A stretch of 64,000 bases of DNA from JBDHXE01 sp035445085 (GCA_035445085.1 DAOMQA010000006.1:1-64000); one strand, 5' to 3'. Numbered from the stretch's first letter, positions 1 through 10,200 are shown. Numbers and translations: made by a program. Notes: generated from the sequence alone by a model not told the origin.

Positions 1-1175
1 CACTTAAGGACATCAAAACAGAACAATTTAAATCCGAGTTAAAAGAATCAGAAAAAGCAATTGATTTCGTTCTTAATCTTATATCATCAAGGCTTGGCCT
101 TGATCATGATAGAGTGCTTGGTAGTCGTTATTCTATTCCTCTAATATTAAGACTTATTAAACAGAATCCTAAATTAAAAAGTGATTTGAAAAGCTTAGAT
201 AAAATTTTGTATTGGTATATTCATACTTTTCTTTGGGGGCGTTATGCAGGTTCTACAGAAAGTGTTTTATCTCAGGATCTAAATATTGTGGAATCTCAGA
301 ACAAATCAATTGATGATTTAATCCAGATGCTAAGACAAAACAGGGCAGATTTAAAACTATCACCTCAAGATTTTAGCGGATGGAGCACTGGAGCAAGGTT
401 TTATCCTCTTCTTTATATGCTAACTAGAGTTTGCCATACTCGAGATTTATGCTCAAATTTAGAATTGTCAAATCATTTACTTGGAAAAATGAGTAGTCTC
501 GAAGTACATCATATTTTTCCAAAAGCACAGCTTTATAAATTGAATTATTCAAGAGCTGAGGTTAACGCTCTATCAAATTATACTTTTCTTACTAAAGATA
601 CAAATCTTTATATATCGGATAGACTTCCATCAGATTATCTAAAAGAATTTTCTGATAAAAATCCTGGAGTACTCGAGTCTCATTGGATCCCAACTGATGA
701 ATATCTATGGAAGATTGAAAATTATCTTGACTTTATTGAAGCAAGAAAGAAATTACTCGCTAAAGCAGCTAATGATTTTTTGAATCAATTATACTCTGGC
801 TCTGTAAAGGAAAGTGAAATTCAGGATTTTGCAAATAGAGAAGTAATAACTACTACTGATATATTAGGTGGTATTGCAGATGAAGAAGAAGAATCAATTA
901 TCAAAAACATTAATGAATGGATTTTATCAAAGGGTTTACCTGCTGGAGAATTTCAGTTTGAACTTATCTTTGGTGAAAACAAAACTGCTATAATAGATTT
1001 AGCATGGCCAGACGGTATTCAAACAGGTTTAAGTAAACCTGTAGCTTTTATTCTAAATGAAGAAAAAGAGCTTGAAGAAATTTTGAATAAGGCTGGATTT
1101 ACATTCTATACAGATTCTGAAGATTTAAAAAAATATATTACAAATGAAATCTTGGGTTCAATTAATACAGACTAA
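1..1175 (+). CDS. GmrSD-like DUF262/HNH endonuclease, C-terminal part
   Basis: The frame is open from the first bases of the window (codon phase 3), so this is the 3' part of a longer gene. The GTG at 114 is only an internal codon. The visible 390 residues contain an HNH-like (DUF1524-type) nuclease core with LEVHHIFPKAQL, followed by a conserved asparagine-containing stretch (ALSNYTFL). GmrSD-family proteins pair an N-terminal DUF262 ParB-like NTPase domain, here presumably off the left edge, with this nuclease and restrict modified phage DNA as type IV systems. After the nuclease there is a further domain of about 110 residues ending IIDLAWPDGIQTGLSKPVAF, which I do not recognise as part of the classic core. 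The gene ends 62 bp before hsdM on the same strand, so it belongs to the same defence cluster. The family call is fairly sure; the target specificity is unknown. Confidence 0.75.
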   Translation, partial: LKDIKTEQFKSELKESEKAIDFVLNLISSRLGLDHDRVLGSRYSIPLILRLIKQNPKLKSDLKSLDKILYWYIHTFLWGRYAGSTESVLSQDLNIVESQNKSIDDLIQMLRQNRADLKLSPQDFSGWSTGARFYPLLYMLTRVCHTRDLCSNLELSNHLLGKMSSLEVHHIFPKAQLYKLNYSRAEVNALSNYTFLTKDTNLYISDRLPSDYLKEFSDKNPGVLESHWIPTDEYLWKIENYLDFIEARKKLLAKAANDFLNQLYSGSVKESEIQDFANREVITTTDILGGIADEEEESIIKNINEWILSKGLPAGEFQFELIFGENKTAIIDLAWPDGIQTGLSKPVAFILNEEKELEEILNKAGFTFYTDSEDLKKYITNEILGSINTD

Positions 1176-1237
1176 TATTTTGGAGTCACAAGGTAATAGA
1201 ATACAAACGAATTTAAGAAAAGAGATGAAAAAAGATT

Positions 1238-4087
1238 ATGCGTAAACAGAAAATAACATTAAGCCAACTTGAAAATTTCTTGTTTTCTTCGGCTGATAAA
1301 ATTCGTGGCAAACTTGATGCTTCGGAATTTAAGGAATATATTTTCGGGATGTTGTTTATTAAAAGGATGTCCGATGAATTTGAAGTTAAATATCTTGAAC
1401 TAAAAAAAAGGTATTCTTTTCTCGAACAACTGCAATTAGAGGATATTTTAGAAATTCCCTCCTCTTATTCTGATACTTTCTTTGTTCCTAAAAGGGCAAG
1501 ATGGTCAGAAATTAAAGATTTGAAGGAAAATGTTGGAGAATCGTTAAATATCGCTATTTCTTCTTTGGAAGAATATAATGATGCATTGCGTGGCGTTTTG
1601 GCAGATAATATAAATTTCAACAAGACTGTTAACAACAAGCAAGTTCTTTCAAAACAGCAGCTTATTGACCTTATAAATCATTTTAATAATTTTCCGAAAT
1701 TGATAAACGAGAATTTCGAGTTTCCTGATTTACTTGGAGCGGCTTACGAATATTTGATTAAGTTCTTTGCCGATTCTGCAGGGAAAAAAGGAGGCGAATT
1801 TTATACTCCTAATGAAGTAGTTCGATTAATGGTACAGATTTTAAAACCTCAAGAAGGAATGTCTGTTTACGACCCTACTGTTGGTTCTGGAGGTATGTTG
1901 ATTCAATCTATGCAGTATGTTGAGGAGCAAGGGCAGAATCCAGATAATCTACTTCTATTAGGTCAAGAATCAAATGGTACTGTATGGTCTATTTGTAAAA
2001 TCAATATGATTCTTCATGGAATCAAAGACCCAAGAATTGAAAATGGAGATACTATACTCGAACCTTTGCACAAACACGAGAATGGAAGACCTAAAGATGA
2101 TTTTGATAGAGTTATTGCTAATCCCCCGTTTTCACTTAACTACAATAAAGCAAATATACAAAATCCACAGAGATTCAAGTATGGCTTTGCTCCTGAAACA
2201 GGCAAAAAAGCTGATTTGATGTTTGTTCAACACATGATTTATAGTTTGAATCGTATCGGTAAAATGGCGACTGTTATGCCTCATGGTGTTTTGTTTAGAG
2301 GTGGTAAGGAAAAAGTTATAAGGGAAGGTATTGTCAAGGATGGAATTATTGATTCAATTATTAGTTTGCCTGTTGGTTTGTTCTATGGAACCGGTATTCC
2401 AGCTTGTATTTTAATTGTTGATAAAAACAAACCGGAAATAAGAAAAAATAAAATCCTATTTATAAATGCTGATGCTGAATTTGCTGAAGGTAAAAGGCAA
2501 AATAAACTTAGACCTGAAGACATAGAAAAAATAGTATTTGTATTTGATAATAAACTTGAGATTCCTAAATATTCAAGACTGGTTGACATAGCAGAAATTG
2601 AAGAAAATGACTTCAACTTAAATATTCGCAGATATGTTGATAATACTCCAGAGCCTGAACCCGAAGATGTTAAAGCTCATTTGATCGGAGGAATTCCTTT
2701 AATCGAGATTTCGAGTTATCAGAAATTTTTCAATAAATTTGACTTTGATTATAAAGATGTATTCTACAAGCAAGACAAAAATTATCAACTTTTTAAAGAT
2801 ATAATTCAATCAAAAGAAAGTATTAAACAACTAATAGAATCACATCAATCTATCATAAATACATATCGAATTCTTAATAAGAAAATCTTAGAATGGTGGG
2901 AGGAAGCTAAAACCAAATTTGATAATTTTAAAAATGAGGTCAAAAATAATGAGATTAGATATGGTGTCGTTGCTGAAGGTATTGCAGATTACCTTACAAT
3001 TAGCAATGGAAATATTCCAACTATCAGAAGCGAATTGATGTACTTACTAAAGAAAAATCTTTTGACATCAACAGTTTTAGACGAGTTTCAAGCCGCCAGT
3101 GTGTTTGTAAATTGGTGGCAGAATATAAAATATGATTTAAAAACAGTTTCATCATCTGGGTGGGAGCCAAACATTATTCCTGATGAATACATTATTGAGA
3201 AATTCTTTGCCCTTGAAAAGGAAGAAATAAATATAACTGAAGCTAAAATTTCAGAAAAAGAGTCGGTTCTTGATGAAATTATTGAAGATATTGACTATGA
3301 GCCGGATGAAGATGAAAAAGTTACTTTAACAACCATTAAAGAATATCTTCAAAATCAAATTAATGACCTTGAAGAATTAAATGATAAGAGCGCTAAGGTA
3401 GAAAAGAATAAATACCAAAAGCAATTGAATAGCATTAAAGATACGGAATCCGAATTGAAGGAACTCAATAAACTATTTAAAGCCAAAAACGCTGACTTGA
3501 TTCTTAAAATTGAGCTTAAAAAATATGGTCTTGATGACTCCATTGCAGACTATCAATCTGCTTATGATGAAGCTCTTGAAGAACTCTCAAAGTTTAACGA
3601 AGAATTGAAAAAAGTTCTTTCAAATGCCCAATTGGATTTTGATGAAAACTCTACTTTGGAAGAAATTATTAAAGCTATTCAATCCAACATCAAAAAGCTA
3701 AAAAAATCGAAGGATAAAATCGAGAATCAGAAAAATGGTTTCTATCAATCAAATCTGAAAATATTCCAAACTCTTAAAAAGAGCTTTGACAAAATGCAAA
3801 GCCAGAAACTTATTATCGAAGTAGCTATAAAGAAAATTGAAATTACTTTCAAAGAAATAGGAGGTCAAATTACTGAGGAACAAGCTAAAGAGCTAATTCT
3901 TAAAAAGCTATTCGACACGGCAAATAACGAATTGCTAAGATACCTCAATTTCGAGAAAAGAGCTTTAATCTCTGCTCTCGAAAATCTTTGGGATAAGTAT
4001 TCTACTCCTTTAAAACAGATTGAGGCAGAAAGGAATGATACTCTTGAAAAACTAAACCATTATTTGAAGGAGTTGAAGTATGTATAA
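1238..4087 (+). CDS. hsdM: Type I restriction-modification methyltransferase subunit HsdM, long form
   Basis: This is the modification subunit of a type I system; it transfers a methyl group from SAM to adenine N6 within the HsdS-specified site. Residues about 8-150 form the helical HsdM N-terminal domain and 155-460 the N6-methylase fold. The SAM-binding motif DPTVGSGGMLIQ lies near residue 211 and the catalytic NPPF near residue 295. Typical HsdM proteins are about 500 residues, but this one has 949. The extra 480 or so residues are charged and predicted coiled coil, ending in a compact helical segment with ENLWDKYSTPL. I know such tails from other long HsdM proteins, so this is a variant rather than a new fusion. 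An ATG-containing small ORF overlaps its stop codon. It leads the hsdM-hsdS-regulator-hsdR-peptidase cluster. Confidence 0.93.
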   Translation: MRKQKITLSQLENFLFSSADKIRGKLDASEFKEYIFGMLFIKRMSDEFEVKYLELKKRYSFLEQLQLEDILEIPSSYSDTFFVPKRARWSEIKDLKENVGESLNIAISSLEEYNDALRGVLADNINFNKTVNNKQVLSKQQLIDLINHFNNFPKLINENFEFPDLLGAAYEYLIKFFADSAGKKGGEFYTPNEVVRLMVQILKPQEGMSVYDPTVGSGGMLIQSMQYVEEQGQNPDNLLLLGQESNGTVWSICKINMILHGIKDPRIENGDTILEPLHKHENGRPKDDFDRVIANPPFSLNYNKANIQNPQRFKYGFAPETGKKADLMFVQHMIYSLNRIGKMATVMPHGVLFRGGKEKVIREGIVKDGIIDSIISLPVGLFYGTGIPACILIVDKNKPEIRKNKILFINADAEFAEGKRQNKLRPEDIEKIVFVFDNKLEIPKYSRLVDIAEIEENDFNLNIRRYVDNTPEPEPEDVKAHLIGGIPLIEISSYQKFFNKFDFDYKDVFYKQDKNYQLFKDIIQSKESIKQLIESHQSIINTYRILNKKILEWWEEAKTKFDNFKNEVKNNEIRYGVVAEGIADYLTISNGNIPTIRSELMYLLKKNLLTSTVLDEFQAASVFVNWWQNIKYDLKTVSSSGWEPNIIPDEYIIEKFFALEKEEINITEAKISEKESVLDEIIEDIDYEPDEDEKVTLTTIKEYLQNQINDLEELNDKSAKVEKNKYQKQLNSIKDTESELKELNKLFKAKNADLILKIELKKYGLDDSIADYQSAYDEALEELSKFNEELKKVLSNAQLDFDENSTLEEIIKAIQSNIKKLKKSKDKIENQKNGFYQSNLKIFQTLKKSFDKMQSQKLIIEVAIKKIEITFKEIGGQITEEQAKELILKKLFDTANNELLRYLNFEKRALISALENLWDKYSTPLKQIEAERNDTLEKLNHYLKELKYV

Positions 4088-4220
4088 ATTCATTTCTTAT
4101 TCTATAGAATTCGAGGGAATTAAAATTTTTAAGGTGGCGAATTCGAGACCTTTTAATCTTTATCAGGCATCCAACAGGTTAAACAACTTTCCAAAAAAAA
4201 TAAGGAATAATTTTCTATGA
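4080..4220 (+). CDS. Small overlapping ORF between hsdM and hsdS (46 aa)
   Basis: The ORF starts at an ATG whose last two bases begin the final codon of hsdM. It ends in a TGA that overlaps the hsdS start codon (ATGA). A strong ribosome binding site, AAGGAG, lies seven bases upstream at 4068-4073, inside hsdM. The product would start MYKFISYSIEFEGIKIF and end FPKKIRNNFL. It is basic in its second half, with no signal peptide or known motif. The good Shine-Dalgarno sequence and the overlaps at both ends are what one expects of a translationally coupled gene. The alternative is a chance frame in a 129-bp spacer. I recognise no family, so the function is unknown. Confidence 0.5.
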   Translation: MYKFISYSIEFEGIKIFKVANSRPFNLYQASNRLNNFPKKIRNNFL

Positions 4221-5440
4221 GTAAGTGGGAAAAAGTTAAACTTGGAGCATTGGCTAATTATATTAATGGATATGCCTTTAAACCAAAAGATTGGGTTAAA
4301 GATGGCTTACCAATTATACGAATTGAACAACTCAAAAATCCATTAACATCTTATGATTATTATTCTGGTAAAGTTCCTCAGAATAATTTAATTTTCAAAG
4401 GCGATTTGATTTTTTCGTGGAGTGCATCTTTTGTTGCAAAAATTTGGAATATGAATGATGCAGTTCTAAACCAACATTTATATAAAGTAATTCCTAAAGA
4501 AGACAATAATATATTTTTCCTAAAACATTTACTTGATTACCATATTATCAAATTTGAAAATGATGCTCATGGTTCAACAATGAAACACTTAAAAAGAAAT
4601 GAGTTGTTGGACTATTTAGTAAATATCCCTTTAGATAAATCCATCCAAACACGAATAGCAGAAATACTCTCTACTGCGGATAAAGCAATTGAAGATAGCG
4701 AAAAGCTAATTGCTAAATACAAGAGAATGAAAACCGGAATGATGCAAGACCTGCTTACAAAAGGTATTGATGAAAACGGAAACATACGCTCCGAAGCAAC
4801 TCATAAATTTAAAGACTCACCTCTTGGCAGAATACCTGTTGAGTGGGAAGTGAAGAGATTGGAAGAGGTTTGTATTTATGTCAGTGATGGCTCGCATTTT
4901 AGCCCTAAAGCACGAGAAGAAGGTTTTGTTATTGGCAATGTAAAAGATATGGAAGAATTTGATTTTAATTATAATTCTTGTACTAAAATTTCTATCAGAG
5001 ATTACGAAGTCCTTGTTTCACAAAATTGTCAGCCTCTGAAAGGTGATATTCTTTTATCTAAAGATGGTACTATAGGCAAAGTATTTGTATTTAATAAAGA
5101 TAAAAAAATTGTAATCTTGTCATCAATCGCTATATTGAGACCATCGGACAAATATTCTTCTTTATATTTATCATATTTATTGAAATCTCAATACTTCAAT
5201 AAAAATCTAATAAAATTTATATCTGGAAGTGCTCTTAAAAGAATTGTGATAAGAGATATAAAAAAAATGATATTTCCTTTGTCTTCTGATGAAAGAGAAC
5301 AAAATAGAATATGTGATTATTTAAGTGAAATTGATTCTTTGGTTTTTGTAGAAACAGAAACCCTTTCTAAGCTCAAACGTCTTAAAGCCGGGCTAATGAA
5401 TGACCTTTTGAGTGGAAAAGTGGAAGTAGTTGATAATTGA
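4217..5440 (+). CDS. hsdS: Type I restriction-modification specificity subunit HsdS
   Basis: This is the specificity subunit, which recognises the two halves of a bipartite target and docks HsdM and HsdR. Its 407 residues are normal for the family. It shows the expected two-fold layout: target recognition domain 1 at about 1-145, a central conserved helix at 145-200 (RIAEILSTADKAIEDSEKL), target recognition domain 2 at about 205-350, and a C-terminal conserved helix (CDYLSEIDSLVFVETETLSK). The second half opens with SPLGRIPVEWEVKRLEEV, typical of HsdS domain junctions. The ATG sits behind an AAGGAATAATT leader and overlaps the preceding small ORF by four bases. The stop codon lies within the first unit of a 21-bp tandem repeat array, so the C-terminus and the array touch. 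Recognition sequence cannot be read from the protein. Confidence 0.93.
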   Translation: MSKWEKVKLGALANYINGYAFKPKDWVKDGLPIIRIEQLKNPLTSYDYYSGKVPQNNLIFKGDLIFSWSASFVAKIWNMNDAVLNQHLYKVIPKEDNNIFFLKHLLDYHIIKFENDAHGSTMKHLKRNELLDYLVNIPLDKSIQTRIAEILSTADKAIEDSEKLIAKYKRMKTGMMQDLLTKGIDENGNIRSEATHKFKDSPLGRIPVEWEVKRLEEVCIYVSDGSHFSPKAREEGFVIGNVKDMEEFDFNYNSCTKISIRDYEVLVSQNCQPLKGDILLSKDGTIGKVFVFNKDKKIVILSSIAILRPSDKYSSLYLSYLLKSQYFNKNLIKFISGSALKRIVIRDIKKMIFPLSSDEREQNRICDYLSEIDSLVFVETETLSKLKRLKAGLMNDLLSGKVEVVDN

Positions 5441-5535
5441 AAGTTGATAGTGGAGAATTGAAAATTGAAAATGGAGAATTGAAAGTTGAAAATGGAGAAT
5501 TGAAAGTTGAAAATGGATAATTGAGAGTTAAAAAA
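5431..5535 (+). repeat. Tandem array A, 21-bp period, about five units
   Basis: Five successive 21-bp units start at 5431, 5452, 5473, 5494 and 5515. Units two to four are nearly identical. Each is built from heptamers such as TTGAAAA, TTGAAAG and TGGAGAA, so the basic period is seven. The first unit contains the hsdS stop codon and the last is degenerate. There are no spacers, so it is not CRISPR. Heptamer-based intergenic arrays are known in some cyanobacteria and occur in A+T-rich FCB genomes; function here is unknown. Confidence 0.9.
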
Positions 5536-5656
5536 AAGGAAATATAAAGTATTATAAAGGCAAAACAAAGTGTTTTAAAGGCAATGTGAATTGTTTTAAA
5601 GGCAAAATGAAGTATTTTTAGGGCAATACAAAGCAATTTAAAGGAGTTTTTGAGTT
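5531..5656 (+). repeat. Tandem array B, 21-bp period, different sequence
   Basis: Immediately after array A comes a second array with the same 21-bp period but another sequence. Units start at about 5531 (degenerate), 5552, 5573, 5594, 5615 and 5636. Each carries a TTTTAAAGGCAA-like core followed by a variable half ending near AAGTG or AATTG. The last unit merges into a unique A+T-rich stretch that leads into the next gene at 5735. No promoter, RNA or ORF is convincing within it. Confidence 0.8.
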
Positions 5657-5734
5657 ATTTAATGAAAAAATGGATTGAATTTATGATTTTTAGAAATAAA
5701 AAAAACAAATGAAAAATTATTAAGAAGGATAATT

Positions 5735-7249
5735 ATGTCAATACCAATAAATGTAAACGAATTACTTTCAGGTAAAGTAGTTGAATATGAACGGATTGAA
5801 TTTAAAAAAGGTTGGAACCCTTCAAAGATAATGCAAACCGTTTGCGGCTTTGCCAATGATTTTGAGAATCTTGGAAGCGGATATATAGTTGTTGGCATAG
5901 AAGAAATCAATGGTATGATAAAACGCCCGATTGAAGGGTTCCCTATTGATGATTTTGACAAAATCCAAAAAGAACTGATAGGTTATTGCAATTTGATGAG
6001 TCCGGCATATTTTCCACATATATCACTCGAAGAATTTGAGAATAAAAATTTGCTTGTATTATGGGTACCGGCTGGTAGTAACAGGCCATACAAAGTACCT
6101 AAAGATGTAACTTCAAAACATAAGGTTTGGGAATATTACATAAGGCAATATTCAAGTACAATTGTTGCTAATATCGAACAACAAAGAGAGCTGATTTCAC
6201 TTACAGCAAATATCCCATTTGATGATAGAATTAATCGAAATGGTAAAATAGAAGATTTGAGTCTTACTTTAATAAAAAACCACTTGTATGAAATACGAAG
6301 TAAATTATATAATGATAGTTTGAAATTAACAATAGAGGAAATTTGTAAACAAATGAACCTATCGGAAGGAACTTCAGAAAATCTTTATCCTAAGAATATT
6401 GCATTGATGATGTTTAGCGATGCTCCTGAGAATTATTTTCCGAATTGCCGAATAGATATCATTGAATTTCCAAACGGAATCGCGTCAAACAAATTTTTTG
6501 AAAAATCTTTCACAGGTCCTATTCACATCCAATTGCGAGAAGCATTGGCATATATTAAAAGCAATATTATCAAGGAAAAAATAATTAAAGTTAAGAACAG
6601 AGCCCAATCAATAAGATTTTGGAATTATCCCTACCAAGCATTGGAAGAAGCACTGGCAAATGCTGTTTATCATAGAAATTATGAGATAAATGAACCAATT
6701 GAAGTAAGAATTTTACCAAACTCAATTGAAATAATTAGTCAAGGCGGGGTTGAACCATCAATTCGACCTGATGATTTGACAAAAGGTATAATTAGGGCAA
6801 GAAGATATAGAAACAGACGGGTAGGTGAATTTTTAAAAGAATTAAAACTAACTGAAGGCAGGGGAACAGGTATCCCAACCATCTTAAATGAACTTGAGAA
6901 GAACGGTTCACCATTACCATCCTTTGATACTGACGGAGATAGAAGAATGTTTTTTATTGTAGATATTCCCATTCATTTAGATTTTATCAATCCGATTAGT
7001 AACCAAGATAGTAACCAAGATAGTAACCAAGATATTTTTATATTAATTTTTTGCAAAGAACCAAAATCACGGAAAGAGATATTTGATTCTTTGGGTTTAT
7101 CAAATCAATACAAAAATTTCAAAAATCATATAGAACCTCTTATAAAAGATGGATTACTTGAAATGACCCTTTTAGATAAACCAAAAAGCAAAAATCAGAA
7201 GTATATAACAACTAAAAAGGGTATCATTTATTTTGAAAATAAAGATTAA
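5735..7249 (+). CDS. AlbA_2 (Schlafen-like) ATP-binding transcriptional regulator
   Basis: This protein belongs to the COG2865-type family, often labelled RecG-like or RNA-binding domain proteins. Residues about 10-130 match the AlbA_2 domain, including VEYERIEFKKGWNPSKIM and the glycine-rich GSGYIVVGIEE. Residues about 295-400 match the HATPase_c_4 module, with EEALANAVYHRNYEI and RGTGIPTILNELEKNG. The tail holds a three-fold SNQD repeat and a winged-helix-like segment, with DSLGLSNQYKNFKNHI. Such genes are common companions of type I restriction operons, where a regulatory or accessory defence role is suspected but the mechanism is not settled. The start has a good AAGGATAATT leader. It lies between the repeat arrays and hsdR, 9 bp before the latter, so it is probably co-transcribed with hsdR. 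Confidence 0.85.
   Translation: MSIPINVNELLSGKVVEYERIEFKKGWNPSKIMQTVCGFANDFENLGSGYIVVGIEEINGMIKRPIEGFPIDDFDKIQKELIGYCNLMSPAYFPHISLEEFENKNLLVLWVPAGSNRPYKVPKDVTSKHKVWEYYIRQYSSTIVANIEQQRELISLTANIPFDDRINRNGKIEDLSLTLIKNHLYEIRSKLYNDSLKLTIEEICKQMNLSEGTSENLYPKNIALMMFSDAPENYFPNCRIDIIEFPNGIASNKFFEKSFTGPIHIQLREALAYIKSNIIKEKIIKVKNRAQSIRFWNYPYQALEEALANAVYHRNYEINEPIEVRILPNSIEIISQGGVEPSIRPDDLTKGIIRARRYRNRRVGEFLKELKLTEGRGTGIPTILNELEKNGSPLPSFDTDGDRRMFFIVDIPIHLDFINPISNQDSNQDSNQDIFILIFCKEPKSRKEIFDSLGLSNQYKNFKNHIEPLIKDGLLEMTLLDKPKSKNQKYITTKKGIIYFENKD
6998..7033 (+). repeat. In-frame 12-bp tandem triplication
   Basis: Three perfect copies of AGTAACCAAGAT encode three SNQD units in the linker of the AlbA_2 protein. 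Because 12 is a multiple of three, slippage would change linker length without a frameshift. Confidence 0.95.
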
Positions 7250-7258
7250 GGAATAATT

Positions 7259-10200
7259 ATGACGAAGCAAGATTATGATTTACACGAGAAAGAGTTTGTT
7301 GAGGAACCGTTTCTTTCCCAACTCGAAACTCAAAAATGGCTTGTTAAAAGACTTACAAGCAATCAAAAGCCGGAAGATTCATTTAGGGAATCATTCAGTG
7401 ATGTGGTATTATTACCTGAACTAAAAAAATCATTGGTTGCAATAAATCCTTGGCTGGAAGAAGACCAATTGCCGGAATTGATAAGAAGAATTACATCATT
7501 CGAAACTTCGTCATTAATTGAAGCAAATAAATCAATTCTGCAATTATTAATCGAGAATACTTCAACAGATGTGAACAGACAAACCGGAGAAGCAAGCCCA
7601 ACAGTCAGATATATTGATTTTAAAAATATTGACAATAATGCATTTCTTGCAGTTTCTCAAATGAAGTTCAGAGTTCTGGGAACAGATAATTTTATATATC
7701 CTGATATTGTTTTATTTGTAAACGGCTTGCCATTGGTGGTTATTGAATGTAAATCTCCAAAGAAAAACAACCCTATTGGTGAAGCAATTGAGGACTTGAT
7801 GGATTATTCAGGTCAATCCGGGGAATCATATAAGAAGTCAAGTAATCAACAACTTTTTTATTATAATCAGTTTATAGTGGCAACCGATAGGAACAGAGCG
7901 AAGTTTGGCACAATTACAACAAAAATAGAAAAGTATTTTTATCGTTGGACAGATCCATATCCATACAGTATTGATACCTTGGAACATGGCGATTCATCAC
8001 CCAATGAACAGCAACGATTAATACTTGGAATGTTGTCGCATGATAATCTACTGAGTATTATCAAATCATTTACAATATTTAGCACGAATAGTGAAGGAAA
8101 ATCTATCAAAATTGTTGGTAGATACCAACAATTTCGAGCAGTGAAGAAATCAGTTCAAAAAATGTTAAATGGTAATAACCGATTAGAAAAAAGCGGAATC
8201 ATTTGGCATACGCAAGGTTCTGGAAAATCCCTCACAATGATGTTCATGGTTCGTGAAATGTACAATCATGAACAACTAAGAAAGTATAAAGTTCTCTTTA
8301 TTACTGATAGAACTCAACTCGAAGACCAATTAAATACAACAAGTCAGAGTATAGGTTTTACGGTAAATGTAGCAGATAGTATATCAAAATTAAAAGAATA
8401 CCTAAGAACGGATAGCTCTGATTTGGTAATGGGTATGATTCATAAGTTTCAACCTTCAGATTTAGAAATCGTATTCCCAATTCTCAATCCAAGTCCAAAT
8501 ATTCTAATTATGATTGATGAAGCTCATCGGTCAATTTACAAAAAGTTAGGAGCAAATTTGGATAAAGCTTTGCCTAATGCCGCAAGAATAGCATATACAG
8601 GAACCCCAACAGATAAAACAGAAAAGGAGTTTAAGGATTATATAGACAAATATACAATGAGGCAAGCTATTGATGATGGGGTTACTTTAGAAATTGTATA
8701 TGAAGGAAGAACACATAAAGCTCAAATAGATAATAAACCTGATGCTGACAAAAGGTTTGAAGACGTATTTAGTGATTATAATATAGAGGAACGTCTTCAA
8801 ATTCTTGGCTTTGGCACTAGAGATGCATACCTTGAAGCTCAAACAACAATTGAAGCCAAGGCTTCAGATATTATTAAACATTATATATTTCAGGTTTTTC
8901 CTAATGGATTTAAAGCTCAAATTGTAGCAAATTCCAGAGATGCCGCCGCCAGATATAAATCAGCTTTGGAACAAGCTATTAAGAAAGAAATTGAACAATT
9001 ACATCTTTCAAATCCTTATTGTATTGATATTGATACATTAAGAAAACTTGAAATTGCTGTTGTTGTTTCCGGATTATTCAATGATAAACCACATATTAAA
9101 CCTTTTACAAGCAATAACTATCACGAGAAATCTATTGCAAGTTTTAAAATTCCTTATAACAAAATAAATAAGGAAGAGAATATTGATGGTAATATTGGAA
9201 TAATTGTTGTCAACAACATGCTTTTAACAGGTTTTGATGCTCCGATAGAACAAGTTCTTTATATCGACAGAATAATAAAGGCACACAATTTATTACAAGC
9301 TGTTGCAAGAGTGAACCGAATTGAAGAAAATAAAACCAAAGGATTCATAGTTGATTATGTAGGAATTGGTCATCATCTGAAAGAAGCCTTAGACGACTAT
9401 GATGAAAGAGAACAAAAGGAAATCATTGATACTTTTGGGAATGAAGAGAGTGAATTGAACGACTTAATGCAAGCACATTCTGAAATATGGGATTTTGTTA
9501 AAAAGCACGGAATAAATGATTTATCTGATATGGATGCGATATACGATTTGTTTTATGATGAAGATATAAGATTTCAATTTATGTTGGCATTTCAAAAATT
9601 CAGTAAAAATTTGGACTCTGTGTTTCCAAGAAAAGAAGCTTTGGAATATTACGATGATTTTAAATTATTTTCAGCTGTGAATATCCAAGCTGGTGCTCAT
9701 TTTAAAGATGATCGTTTGAGTATGAAATCAGTTCCAGAGAAGTTGAGAATAATCACTGACGAGTATCTTGTTTCAAAAGGTATTTATCAAAAGATAAAAC
9801 CTATCGAAATTCTTGACGACAGATTCATGGAGCATGTTCAGCAGAAAAAACGAGCTAAAACTAAAGCTTCTGAAATTGAACACGCAATTAGACATCATAT
9901 AAATATTAATTACAATGAAGATCCTGATCTTCACGCTTCATTTGCAGAATCTTTATCAAGTATTCTTGAAGAATTCAAAAACAATTGGGAAATGATTTAT
10001 AAAAAACTTGAAGAATTGCGAGAGCGAATGAAGAATGCAAAAAAAGAACCAACCTATGGTCTTCATATTAGAAAAGAAATGCCGATTTTTAGAAAGCTTA
10101 AATCCTTATTCTTTGAGGATAAAGACCTTGAAGAAGATTCAATAGCTTATATTGTAAATCTAACTCAATTAATATTTATCAAAATCGAATCAGAAATTAG

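Noticed and set aside
5317..5636. Minus-strand ORFs of 83 and 84 codons with repeating Phe-Ser-Thr-Asn
   Set aside because: They are translations of the 21-bp arrays, whose period is a multiple of three, and show no signs of a gene.
5431..5656. Possible CRISPR array
   Set aside because: Units are contiguous with no unique spacers, and no cas genes are in the window.
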